A DNA stretch of 64,000 nt from Clostridium tunisiense TJ (GCF_000300195.1 NZ_AMQH01000011.1:1-64000), one strand, 5' to 3'; counted from the first letter of the stretch, positions 53,444-61,576 are shown. The notes: generated by a model not told the origin, from the sequence alone. Numbers and translations: made by a program.

Positions 53444-54247
53444 TTATAAATTAACTACTTCTAAGTCATCAGGAACTAAAATATTTCCCATGAAATATTC
53501 TCTTCCTTCTTCTGTGTATAATTTTTTTCTCTCTACTATATTCTTATCTTCAGTATGATACATTATTAGATTTTTAACTTTTAGCCTAGCTGCATTTTCA
53601 CAGGCCTCTTTTACTGTGACATGATGTTTATCATAGGGTTTGAATATCTCTCTTTGGGAGTACAAGCAAAAGGCTTCATGAAGTAAGTAGTCTGCTTCAT
53701 TTGCATAGTCAAATAATACTTCTCTATAAGGCTCGTCCCCTAGGAAGGTAATTTTTTTCTTATTGTTTAATATGGTTGTAAATCCAAATTGTAATTGTTT
53801 TGTGCTTCCAATATCAAAGAACTCAATATCCCAAGTTAATATCTGTTCTTTATGATCATGATTTATTTCTATAAATAGAATTTTATCATCAATGTAGTTA
53901 GTGAATTTCTTATCTAAAAGTAAGCTGGAAAGGATTCTGATAGCTTCAATATTCTCCTTATGACAGTAAATCTTCAAATTCCCTTCATATTTTCCATTAA
54001 TAATTTGTTGAGCAATAGCTCTAATAATCCATATAATTCCTGTAATATGATCATTATGTCTATGAGATATAAAAACATGATGAATTTTAATTATAGGTAT
54101 ATTTAGCTTTTCCAAATTAGTCAGTATGGTGTTTCCTCCACCTGTATCTACTAAGAAATGTTCCTCTCCGTTGCTTAGTGTAAAACAAGTATTGTAGCAT
54201 TTAGTTACCATGGCACAGCCTGTACCTAAAATATTGATTTTCTCCAT
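53444..54247 (-). CDS. MBL-fold metallo-hydrolase, RNase Z-like
   Basis: The start is ATG at 54245-54247 (MEKINILGTGCAMV), after GGAGGTAATT; a TTG four codons earlier is part of that site. 267 residues with the metal motif SHRHNDH (61-67), LVDTGGGN before it, FLGDEPY and LLHEAF for further ligands, and HHVTVKEACENAARLKVKNLIMYHTEDK at the end, the pattern of the RNase Z/ElaC-like branch. It is unlike true RNase Z in missing the long exosite arm, so the substrate may differ. Monocistronic. Confidence 0.82.
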   Translation of the reverse strand: MEKINILGTGCAMVTKCYNTCFTLSNGEEHFLVDTGGGNTILTNLEKLNIPIIKIHHVFISHRHNDHITGIIWIIRAIAQQIINGKYEGNLKIYCHKENIEAIRILSSLLLDKKFTNYIDDKILFIEINHDHKEQILTWDIEFFDIGSTKQLQFGFTTILNNKKKITFLGDEPYREVLFDYANEADYLLHEAFCLYSQREIFKPYDKHHVTVKEACENAARLKVKNLIMYHTEDKNIVERKKLYTEEGREYFMGNILVPDDLEVVNL

Positions 54248-54303
54248 AATTACCTCCAAATACTTTACTATATTTTCTAGCTACCTTATATCAACTTTTA
54301 ATT

Positions 54304-54418
54304 TATAGAATGCAATAAAGATACTGCATAAATATATCTAATTCAAATTTGCATTCTCTTTTATATAAGTTGTCTAAAATTATCTTGCAATGTAAAAATA
54401 ATATTACAACTTATATTT
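54304..54418 (-). repeat. Interspersed repeat R2, copy 2
   Basis: Minus-strand reading: hairpin 1 pairs ATATAAGTTGT (54406-54416) with ACAACTTATAT (54363-54373), hairpin 2 pairs AGAATGCAA (54349-54357) with TTGCATTCT (54307-54315). Against copy 1 the T-A pair at the inner end of hairpin 1 has become C-G, a paired change, while the 41-base 3' core differs at one base. It ends a few bases from R1 copy C, facing away from it. Confidence 0.8.
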
Positions 54419-54432
54419 TAAAGCTTTCCAGA

Positions 54433-54547
54433 TAATAAGGTTATAGGGTTCCATGATAGAATTTTAACTTATTCATCTTCATAACCCCTTAAGGGAACCA
54501 GGGTAGGACTCGTGTATAAGTTAATTTTAAACTCTGGTTCTCTATAA
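54433..54547 (+). repeat. Interspersed repeat R1, copy C
   Basis: Hairpin 1 pairs GGTTAT (54439-54444) with ATAACC (54481-54486). After CCTTAA, hairpin 2 pairs GGGAACCAGGGT (54493-54504) with ACTCTGGTTCTC (54531-54542), 12 bp with two G-T pairs, around a loop containing GTGTATAAGTTAA; the end is CTATAAT. A GGGTTCC in hairpin 1 (54446-54452) could pair instead with the GGAACC of hairpin 2, giving an alternative fold. The element is antisense to both flanking genes. Confidence 0.72.
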
Positions 54548-54569
54548 TAAAAATTATTATACATTAACT

Positions 54570-54620
54570 AAAATTAAAAATCTCCTATAGATTTAACTTA
54601 AAATCAATCTATAGAAGATT
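54570..54620 (-). terminator. Terminator of the second NrtR-like gene
   Basis: AATCTCCTATAGATT (54579-54593) pairs with AATCTATAGAAGATT (54606-54620); the minus strand continues TTTTAATTTT. 12 bases after the stop codon. It also faces the plus-strand repeat R1 copy C. Confidence 0.82.
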
Positions 54621-54631
54621 TTCTATAAATG

Positions 54632-55555
54632 CTAAAACTCATGCTCCCAATTAGCGTTTAACTCATATAATTGTTCTGAACTTCTCACTGTGTTATTTTC
54701 GCATTCCTTAACTTTTACTACCATATCTCCAAGCTTGCACTCTAGGTTTTCAATTTCTCTTCCAAGTATAGCTTCATAAACCTGGGTCAATGCTTTTAAA
54801 GTAAAGGTTTTAAGCAACAAGTTTAAGGCTATAGGAGTGTATTCAATTTCTTTTCTTATCCTATTCAAACCACAAAATATTAATTTAAAATGATCTGCTG
54901 CTAAGGAATCAGTACTGCTATCTAAAAGGCTATAATTCAACTCTTTCTTTCTCATAGCATCATTACTAATCTTTTCTTCCACCTTATAAGAAATTTTAGT
55001 TTTTTTATCCTCAGAGGTAAGGTGTAAGATATTAGTTTTGGTAAAATATTCTTCATAGACCTTTTTGCCCAAAAACTCAGTTTCCACATTAAACAACATC
55101 ACATTTTCAGCATCATCCCCTGCTTCTGGTTTTAACTTATCTTTAGGAATAAGTGCGATGTTACCTACTGTTATAATTCTAGTTCTTGGGTCTCTTGGAA
55201 TAGTTCTATCCTTATCGATGTACATCTCACCAAAAGCACCTAATTGCTCTACATAAATGTCAGTTACTCCAGTTTCTTCTTCAAGCTCTCTGTAAGCTCC
55301 CTGGATTAAATCCTCATCCATATTTAAAAACCCGCCTGGAAGTGCCCATTTGTGAATAGAGGGATGATCTCTTCTTTGTATAAGCAAAAGCTGTAGCTTC
55401 TTATGAGGCGAGTTGCTTCCTTCTTCACGCTCATCTAAGGTAAATATTAATACATCATTAGTTACACTAGGTCTATCATATTTATTGGGATCATAATTTC
55501 TTATAAATTCACTTTCAGTAAGTCCTTGTTCATTTCTAAATTCTCTATTGTCCAT
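54632..55555 (-). CDS. NrtR-like Nudix protein with intact Nudix box
   Basis: 307 residues and a clear paralogue of the regulator at 29770-30660: same NYDPNKYDRPSVTNDVLIF start and same winged-helix end (IEYTPIALNLLLKTFTLKAL, VYEAILGREIENLECKLGD, NANWEHEF). Its Nudix box is complete: GGFLNMDEDLIQGAYREL then EEETGV, with all metal-binding residues. It could therefore both hydrolyse ADP-ribose or a related compound and bind DNA. It has an insert of about 12 residues near 50 and another near 125. Transcribed alone, some 5 kb from pncB. A palindrome lies 36 bases upstream. Confidence 0.82.
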   Translation of the reverse strand: MDNREFRNEQGLTESEFIRNYDPNKYDRPSVTNDVLIFTLDEREEGSNSPHKKLQLLLIQRRDHPSIHKWALPGGFLNMDEDLIQGAYRELEEETGVTDIYVEQLGAFGEMYIDKDRTIPRDPRTRIITVGNIALIPKDKLKPEAGDDAENVMLFNVETEFLGKKVYEEYFTKTNILHLTSEDKKTKISYKVEEKISNDAMRKKELNYSLLDSSTDSLAADHFKLIFCGLNRIRKEIEYTPIALNLLLKTFTLKALTQVYEAILGREIENLECKLGDMVVKVKECENNTVRSSEQLYELNANWEHEF

Positions 55556-55590
55556 ATGCTCTGTTTAGCTAATAGTTGTAATATAACTTT

Positions 55591-55604
55591 TATTAGATCT
55601 AATA
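55591..55604. promoter_or_regulatory. Palindrome upstream of the second NrtR-like gene
   Basis: TATTAGATCTAATA is a perfect 14-bp palindrome, and CTAATAG occurs again at 55569-55575 as a further half-site. It could be an operator for this protein. It differs from the palindrome of the NAD operon. Bases 55605-55794 hold nothing else that I can name. Confidence 0.45.
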
Positions 55605-55794
55605 GAATACTTCAGGTCATTAAACCTATCTTATTTTCTATTGTAAGTTTTAGAATTATCTTATAAACAACTATTACTAATGGTTCACATCCTTTCTTTA
55701 GTACTTCTATGAAAATAAATACTATAGACTAACTATAAACACTTTACGTACACCTTCTTATATTTCCCTGCTTCAAACCTTCACATTCCTATTT

Positions 55795-55829
55795 TAAAAA
55801 AAGAACTACCTTAAGCATTAGTAGTCCCT
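55795..55829 (-). terminator. Terminator of the acetyltransferase gene
   Basis: On the minus strand GGGACTACT...AGGTAGTTC (one bulge) is followed by seven T. A second AT-rich hairpin (ATCATTATATAG at 55831-55842 with CTATATAATGAT at 55851-55862) lies between it and the stop codon. Confidence 0.75.
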
Positions 55830-55900
55830 TATCATTATATAGATATAATCCTATATAATGATTATACAAATATTACCACACTTTAGTCTACAACTTAATT

Positions 55901-56449
55901 TTAAAGTTCTTTATAGTATAGTAACCTTTCACTTTCAACTTCTTTCCCATGTACAATTTCAGTTTTTTTTAACTTTCCACTTAACTGAAAGCCCATTTTT
56001 TTAATGGACTTTTGAGAATTTATATTTTCTTCTCTTATTGTTGCACGCAAAACTGAATATGTTCCATCTTCCTTTATAAATGGAATTAAACTGTCTACTG
56101 CTGAAGGCATAATTCCTCTTCCCCAGTATTCTACACTAAGTCCATATCCTATAGTTAAAACCTCGGGTTCTTCCTTATTTAGTAATCTTATAACTCCTAC
56201 AAGTTTCTTAGGAATTACAGTATAAATCCCTAGATATATATTATTGTTTTCTTCCATTCTTTCCTTTATTAGCTCTATAAACTCTTTAGTATCTTTAATT
56301 GATTTATGAGTTTTTCTAGCAATATATTTTGCCACTTTTTCATTGCTATAAATATTGAAAAGATCCTCTATAAAATCATTAGTTATATTGTCAATACTAT
56401 ACTCCTCTGAAACTGCAATGGGCAGTTTATTTTGAATTATTTCTAACAT
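55901..56449 (-). CDS. GNAT acetyltransferase, RimJ/RimL-like
   Basis: The start is ATG at 56447-56449 (MLEIIQNKLPIAVSEEY), after GGGGGGATATT; the frame stays open 20 codons earlier without a site. 182 residues. IGYGLSVEYWGRGIMPSAVD is the acetyl-CoA loop and REENINSQKSIKKMGFQLSGK the typical C-terminal segment of the Acetyltransf_3 family. Known relatives modify ribosomal proteins or amino acids; this substrate is unknown. Monocistronic with its own terminator. Confidence 0.82.
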   Translation of the reverse strand: MLEIIQNKLPIAVSEEYSIDNITNDFIEDLFNIYSNEKVAKYIARKTHKSIKDTKEFIELIKERMEENNNIYLGIYTVIPKKLVGVIRLLNKEEPEVLTIGYGLSVEYWGRGIMPSAVDSLIPFIKEDGTYSVLRATIREENINSQKSIKKMGFQLSGKLKKTEIVHGKEVESERLLYYKEL

Positions 56450-56665
56450 AATATCCCCCCATAATAAACCTATAGTCATACCTATATTTATAGTCCTATG
56501 TTTATGCATTAATTTTCTCTTTTCAACTTGATAATAACTATTTATGTTTATAAGTTACCTACCTATTTAGAAATTAATCTTTAGTAAAATTTCTACCTAA
56601 GATTCCTCACTGTTAATGAAATCTTAAATAAAATTACTGCTAATTTATTAAGCAATAAAGCTAGT

Positions 56666-57091
56666 TTATTGTTCAATAAAACCCTTTTCTTGCATTCTCT
56701 CACTATTTAAAAATAATGCCATTCCTGTTTTCATTCTTTTGAATCCCAACTTTTCATAAAATGCATCTTTTCCTGGAGCAGCATATAAAATCACATTACA
56801 CTGTGGAATGGTTTTTAAAATATTATCTACAACTACCTTTCCTATACCCTTCCCTTGATATTCAGAGATAACTGCAATATCGTAAATTCCTGCCTGGTAA
56901 GCTCCATCTGAAATTGCTCTACCAAAGCCAATTAACTTTTCGTTATCAAAAACAAACACCACAGTATAGCTATTTTCAAAGGCTTTTCTGTGAGTTTCAG
57001 CATCAAAGTATCCCATTCCAACAGCTTTAAGTGTATCAGTTATCTGCTGAAAATCTATGCCTAGACAATCATATTGAATCCTTAAATTCAT
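56666..57091 (-). CDS. GNAT acetyltransferase, small type
   Basis: 141 residues. The core reads VVFVFDNEKLIGFGRAISDG, then YDIAVISEYQGKGIGKVVVDNIL with the QGKGIG acetyl-CoA loop, and YAAPGKDAFYEKLGFKRMKTGMAL at the end. This compact type occurs in many Firmicutes and can act on amines or small molecules. The start ATG follows AAGGAGAGATAG. It is separated from its neighbours by more than 150 bases on both sides. Confidence 0.85.
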   Translation of the reverse strand: MNLRIQYDCLGIDFQQITDTLKAVGMGYFDAETHRKAFENSYTVVFVFDNEKLIGFGRAISDGAYQAGIYDIAVISEYQGKGIGKVVVDNILKTIPQCNVILYAAPGKDAFYEKLGFKRMKTGMALFLNSERMQEKGFIEQ

Positions 57092-57273
57092 CTCTATCTC
57101 TCCTTACAATTATTTCACTTTATGTTTTCGTACTACAAATACCTAAATTTTATTTCGTACAGAATTCATGAATTGTATTATTCTATTAATAACTACTAAA
57201 TACATACTTTCCTCTAGAAATAGTATACTCCTTCGAAAAATAAAAAATAAGACATCCAAACATATACCTTACT

Positions 57274-57825
57274 TTATAGTATAATAAAATTTTCAATCCT
57301 ATTTCTCACTTCGATAGGCAAACATCCTTCTAAAGCTCTCTTTAATAAATCTGTATTTTTCACCCCATTGTTCAGCATATAATCTTCTATAAGTTTTACT
57401 TTTACTTTTCTATTAGGAATTACTTGATATAAAACATACCAATCTTCCAAAGATGTAAGCGGTATTTCAATTCCATTTATTATTTTCTTACTTGTTATTG
57501 CTTCATTATTAAACTTGTACTTATATGACCCTTCTTCATGATTAATAACCATTCCTGCCATAACATCCACATCAATGCCATTAACCACATATTCATAAAA
57601 GTACTCTGTATCATAGGTAGACACTTTTTCTTGTATTTTCTTCTTGCCTAGTGAAGTCAGAACCTTATCTGCTTTTTCAATGTCTTTTATGTGAACCATA
57701 ATATCTATATCATTTGGTTTATCAACTAAGCCATAATGGTTTAATAAAATGGATGCTCCTACAGCCCAAGTAATGTTTTCTCCATTTAATTTGCTACCTA
57801 TATAACTTAATGTATCTAATAACAC
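57274..57825 (-). CDS. Nucleotidyltransferase-fold protein
   Basis: 183 residues. TWAVGASILLNHYGLVDKPNDID matches the polymerase-beta-like nucleotidyltransferase entry, with the metal Asp pair in NDIDIMV (residues 39 and 41) and a third acidic residue in GIDVDVMAG. The second half is helical (LTSLEDWYVLYQVIPNRKVKVKLIEDYML). Relatives include minor antibiotic adenylyltransferases and toxin-like NTases, but no specific role can be given. It lies 20 bases after the pseudouridine synthase gene and is probably co-transcribed with it. Confidence 0.72.
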   Translation of the reverse strand: MLLDTLSYIGSKLNGENITWAVGASILLNHYGLVDKPNDIDIMVHIKDIEKADKVLTSLGKKKIQEKVSTYDTEYFYEYVVNGIDVDVMAGMVINHEEGSYKYKFNNEAITSKKIINGIEIPLTSLEDWYVLYQVIPNRKVKVKLIEDYMLNNGVKNTDLLKRALEGCLPIEVRNRIENFIIL

Positions 57826-57845
57826 TATGCAACACCTCTACTTAT

Positions 57846-58529
57846 TTAATTATAACTTCTTAACTCACTTACTTCTTCTTCAGTTAGGTTTCGCCACTTA
57901 CCTATTTCCAAATCTTGAAGCTCTACATTCATAATTCGAACCCTTTCTAAGTGGATAACCTCATATCCAAAAGCTTTTGTCATTCTCCTAATTTGTCTAT
58001 TTAACCCTTGGGTAAGAATAATAGAAAAGGTATCTTTACTTATTCTTTTTACAATACAAGGCCTAGTTTTAACTCCTAAAATTTCAACACCTTCACTCAT
58101 CCCATTTATGAAATTATCATGAAAAGGTTTATTTACAGTTACTATATATTCCTTTTCATGCCCATTATCAGATTCTAAAATTTTATTTCCAAGGTCTCCA
58201 TCATTAGTCATTAATATTAACCCTTGCGATTCCTTATCTAGTCTTCCCACTGGAAATATATAGTCTGGATAACTCATAAAATCAATTATGTTATCTTTAA
58301 CGTCCCTTGCTAAAGTGCATGTAATTCCTACTGGTTTATTTAAAACAATATAAACCTTCTCCTTTGGTTTAATAGGTTCATTGTCCAATAGAATGCTATC
58401 ATATTCTTCTACCCATTGACCAGGTTCACAAAGCTGTCCGTTTACAATTATTCTTCCCTGTTTTATTATTCTATTGGCATCTTTCCTTGAACAAATTCCG
58501 TAATTACTAAGTAGTTTATTTATTCTCAT
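57846..58529 (-). CDS. rluF: rRNA pseudouridine synthase, RsuA/RluF family
   Basis: 227 residues. An S4 RNA-binding domain (RINKLLSNYGICSRKDANRIIKQGRIIVNG) leads to the catalytic domain with VGRLDKESQGL (catalytic Asp98), LNKPVGITCT and GLNRQIRRMTKAFGYEV. The resemblance is best to RluF/RluB-type enzymes that modify a 23S rRNA uridine; target position is inferred from family only. It starts a two-gene unit with the nucleotidyltransferase-fold gene. Confidence 0.88.
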   Translation of the reverse strand: MRINKLLSNYGICSRKDANRIIKQGRIIVNGQLCEPGQWVEEYDSILLDNEPIKPKEKVYIVLNKPVGITCTLARDVKDNIIDFMSYPDYIFPVGRLDKESQGLILMTNDGDLGNKILESDNGHEKEYIVTVNKPFHDNFINGMSEGVEILGVKTRPCIVKRISKDTFSIILTQGLNRQIRRMTKAFGYEVIHLERVRIMNVELQDLEIGKWRNLTEEEVSELRSYN

Positions 58530-58706
58530 ATTTAAATTGTTATCCTTTCAACTCTTTGAACCTATAGAAGGCATCTTTTCCCATTATCTTTAACTGATAT
58601 AGACTTTTTAGGTAACTCTGTACTTTATTCTTGTGTAAAGCCTTAAAGCAGCCAATATCACTCATATATAAATAAGTTCTAATTATAATTTCAATATTCC
58701 TATTTT

Positions 58707-59165
58707 TTACATAGGATCAAAGTCTATGTTTACTACTATACTAGGTAATTTTTCATTTAATAATTCAACTATCTTATCATAGTTCTCTTTTTCAAAGCAA
58801 AGATTATGATGAAATCCTTCTCCACTATATGAAACCTTTATGGTTTCGCCTTTATTTATGTTAATATTTCTTACCTTATTCCAAGAAATAAACTGTGCAC
58901 CCCTATACATAGAAGCAAATCCCTTTAGAGTTATTCCTTCTTTTAAATAACCAGCTATAATTAAAACCACACTTAATATTCCCATAAAATAGTGTATTTG
59001 AATCTTTGCAAACCTGTAAGTAATATATAGTAACACACCAATACATATTAAAAGAAATATTTTATCAATGTTTTTTTTCTTAGCTCTTATTAATAATTCT
59101 TTAGTAATTTTAAAGTCCCTTACAATAATTGTAATAAATAAAATACTCAAAACCCAATTTAACAT
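58707..59165 (-). CDS. Small membrane protein with PH-like tail
   Basis: 152 residues: three hydrophobic helices (about 1-15, 37-54 and 60-77), then a soluble domain ITLKGFASMYRGAQFISWNKVRNININKGE..., which looks like the short beta domain of DUF5673-type proteins. I do not know its function. ATG at 59163-59165 follows GGGGTGAGTTA. It is 66 bases downstream of the YoaK-like gene and may be in the same transcript. Confidence 0.55.
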   Translation of the reverse strand: MLNWVLSILFITIIVRDFKITKELLIRAKKKNIDKIFLLICIGVLLYITYRFAKIQIHYFMGILSVVLIIAGYLKEGITLKGFASMYRGAQFISWNKVRNININKGETIKVSYSGEGFHHNLCFEKENYDKIVELLNEKLPSIVVNIDFDPM

Positions 59166-59230
59166 TAACTCACCCCTAAAACATAAAATTACTTCGCTAC
59201 CTTTTTAAGTGCAAATACTTCTTATCGCTT

Positions 59231-59974
59231 TTAGTCACTTAACGCATTACTTCCAGTAGTGCTTCTTTTAACTTCACTTATGCTAAGTAAAGTAACAGCA
59301 AGAACTAACACAATAGCAGCACCCCATATTGCTTTAACACCCATATATGAGGTTGTTAATCCCCCTAGAAAAGCTCCTACTATAAAAGAAAAAATAATAG
59401 TAAAATACTCTAGTGCTTTTAAAGCTGATTTTTTATCTTTATTCACTACAGCAACATAAGCTGCTTGTGAGGCAAAATATAAATTTCCTGTGGACATGGT
59501 GGTGCTATATGGGTAAGCATGAAGTTTTCTAAAGGTAGCTACCTGAACAGAGGCTACAAAAGAAATAGTAACAGTTACAAAGCTATTAGGTACCGTATTG
59601 GGAACAAATCCTATGATAAAAAGTACTACTATCTCCAGTAATAAAATAGTTCTTACAGAATCCCTTATAAAAAACCTTGGTGGAGACTTCTTTATAGTCT
59701 CAGCAACCACTACCCCAGCTATAAATGCTAAAATAGGAGGCATATGAAGAAGTGCCTGAATCCATTGTCCCTTTGAAATCTCTATGCTCACTAGTACAAT
59801 GTTTCCTGTTTGAGCATTAGCAAAAATTCCTCCCCTACCAACGTAAGTGTATGCATCCAAAAATCCTCCTACAATAGCTAGAAGTATTCCTAACCTAAGA
59901 GATTCTGTAGTTACTTTATTCATACTCATCTTTTCTTTAATCTTATTAGTTATTTTTATGTCTAAATTCTCCAA
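59231..59974 (-). CDS. YoaK/DUF1275 family membrane protein
   Basis: 247 residues from TTG at 59972-59974, which lies six bases after GGGGGA; the TTG at 59980 touches the site and the first ATG at 59924 has only a weak one. The DUF1275 hallmark GGFLDAYTYVGRGGIFANAQTGNIVLVS is present, with six helices and TTMSTGNLYFASQAAY. The family is widespread and its transported or sensed compound unknown. A conserved GN motif follows TG in both places, pointing to a duplicated structure. Confidence 0.85.
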   Translation of the reverse strand: MENLDIKITNKIKEKMSMNKVTTESLRLGILLAIVGGFLDAYTYVGRGGIFANAQTGNIVLVSIEISKGQWIQALLHMPPILAFIAGVVVAETIKKSPPRFFIRDSVRTILLLEIVVLFIIGFVPNTVPNSFVTVTISFVASVQVATFRKLHAYPYSTTMSTGNLYFASQAAYVAVVNKDKKSALKALEYFTIIFSFIVGAFLGGLTTSYMGVKAIWGAAIVLVLAVTLLSISEVKRSTTGSNALSD

Positions 59975-60051
59975 TTTCAATCCCCCACATATTAGTATAC
60001 TAATAAAATTATATCACTTTAGTAAAATATAAACTAACTACAAGAATAGCA

Positions 60052-60083
60052 ATAAAAGCACTTCCTAGTAGAAATGCTTTTAT
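60052..60083 (-). terminator. Terminator of the XRE-TPR regulator gene
   Basis: ATAAAAGCA (60052-60060) pairs with TGCTTTTAT (60075-60083) with further inner pairs; TTTTATT follows on the minus strand. 32 bases after the stop codon. Confidence 0.75.
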
Positions 60084-60114
60084 CTTATAAATCTATTTAT
60101 TGTTTTTATAGATT

Positions 60115-61230
60115 TTAACCACAACTTAAAGAGATTTTCTCTAAACTCTTCAACTCCTTAAGTATCTTAGTAAATTCTTCTTTATCGCTAATTAAATCAA
60201 ATTCTTTTCCTTCAAGGATTTTAAACATATTCTCATACAAATTCATAGTTATTGTACGCTTACCTTGGGGAATCTCATTAAAGCACCAAATTGTAGAAAA
60301 CTCCCTCCTCTTATTAATATCATTTCTTTTCATATCTTCTACCATGCGCTCAAGCATTTCAATTGCCTTAGAGGTTTCATTAAACTTTAAATAATTTATA
60401 GCATAATATAAATACTCATTGGATAATCCTATTACTGAATCTCCTTCCGGTGATAAAGCTTTTTTCACATTAAGAGCTAAGTTATGATATTTTTCTATAA
60501 TATTTAAATCTTTTTTCTCCTCTTTCATGTAGGAATTTATAAGGCCTAAACAAATTAGAGAAATTTCATTAATATTCTTATATAAATTACTCTGTAATAT
60601 TTCCCTTGCCTTTTTTAACTCCTTCTTTTCAATATAGATGTTTGTAAGTATTAAATTAGGATCAAGTTGGCTTTTTCTAATTTTATTTAAGCACTCTACG
60701 GCCTTATCCTCCTCTTCTACTGTTGGATATAATGCACCTAATTGGAATAGGGCTTGCTCACACAATTCTACGTTAGAACAATTTTTAGAAACATCTTCAA
60801 ATAGTTCAATAGACTCGCCAATCATCTTCATACCCTGTTCTTCACTTGAACTTTTCCAAGAATACATAGTAAAGAGAAAGCCTATTCTTAGCTTTAAATA
60901 ATAGCTATTAGGATATTTTGATAGATAACCCTTACTCTTATATATAGCCTCATCTAGCTTCCCACTACTAAATAATTTCTCACATTCACTAAACAAGTTC
61001 TTAACTTCATCTTCTGAAAGTTCAACTTTAAAATTTAAAAGGGTATCAATTGTAATATTAAAGAAGGTGGCTAAAACTGGCAGTAAAGTAATGTCAGGAT
61101 AGGAAATTCCGCTTTCCCACTTTGATACCGCTGCTGTAGATACACCAATAAAGTTTGCAAGTTGATCTTGAGTAACTCCCTTTTCTTTTCTTAACCTGTA
61201 GATAACTTCTCCTACTAATAACTTTTCCAT
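60115..61230 (-). CDS. XRE regulator with TPR-like helical domain
   Basis: 371 residues. Helix-turn-helix at about 8-62 (YRLRKEKGVTQDQLANFIGV, VSTAAVSKWESGISYPD), followed by about 300 residues of helical repeats with TPR character (LDEAIYKSKGYLSKYPNSYYLKLRIGFL, EEDKAVECLNKIRKSQLDPN, ELKKAREILQSNLYKN). Such proteins may respond to peptides, as in the RRNPP group, although no signal peptide gene is seen. ATG follows GGAGTGATAATAA. A broken transporter frame lies just upstream on the other strand and may have been its target. Confidence 0.82.
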   Translation of the reverse strand: MEKLLVGEVIYRLRKEKGVTQDQLANFIGVSTAAVSKWESGISYPDITLLPVLATFFNITIDTLLNFKVELSEDEVKNLFSECEKLFSSGKLDEAIYKSKGYLSKYPNSYYLKLRIGFLFTMYSWKSSSEEQGMKMIGESIELFEDVSKNCSNVELCEQALFQLGALYPTVEEEDKAVECLNKIRKSQLDPNLILTNIYIEKKELKKAREILQSNLYKNINEISLICLGLINSYMKEEKKDLNIIEKYHNLALNVKKALSPEGDSVIGLSNEYLYYAINYLKFNETSKAIEMLERMVEDMKRNDINKRREFSTIWCFNEIPQGKRTITMNLYENMFKILEGKEFDLISDKEEFTKILKELKSLEKISLSCG

Positions 61231-61255
61231 TTATTATCACTCCATAAATTTACTC

Positions 61256-61347
61256 TAGGATCCTATAGTTTTAGTATATATCACTTTAATCTATATACCA
61301 ATGGACCCCTAGTTTAATACCATCCTTAAAACTTAACTAGTAGTTAA
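61256..61347. promoter_or_regulatory. Two palindromes upstream of the XRE-TPR gene
   Basis: TAGGATCCTA at 61256-61265 and TTAACTA-G-TAGTTAA at 61333-61347 are perfect palindromes in the region between the regulator and the broken plus-strand frame. They could be operators controlling either side. Confidence 0.4.
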
Positions 61348-61374
61348 ATTTAATTTGCAAAAATAAATGTATAG

Positions 61375-61509
61375 TATGTTACCTTATATGTCACTGCATT
61401 AATAGGAGGCATATTTTATCCAATATTATTTCAAGTTCCTATGTTTATAGTTTCTTGTTTCTTAATAACCTACGTTATTAGCTTTAAGTACTATAACAGG
61501 AAAATGTAA
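61375..61509 (+). pseudogene. C-terminal remnant of a membrane transporter (MFS-like)
   Basis: An open frame of 44 codons with no start codon near its beginning ends at TAA 61507-61509. It encodes YVTLYVTALIGGIFYPILFQ and VPMFIVSCFLITYVISFKYYNRKM, a last transmembrane helix with a basic tail, as at the end of MFS drug transporters. The upstream part of any such gene is missing (stop TAG at 61372-61374). It is followed by a good terminator. Confidence 0.5.
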
Positions 61510-61532
61510 GAGTGTTTATCTAGATAATTATT

Positions 61533-61576
61533 AAAATTCACCTAGACAACTGACTTCAGTTTTCTAGGTGAATTTT
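61533..61576. terminator. Bidirectional terminator
   Basis: AAAATTCACCTAGA (61533-61546) pairs with TCTAGGTGAATTTT (61563-61576), with a smaller hairpin (AACTGA/TCAGTT) inside. TTATTTTT follows on the plus strand, TTTTAATAATT on the minus. It overlaps the stop codon of the Lrp-family gene. Confidence 0.85.
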
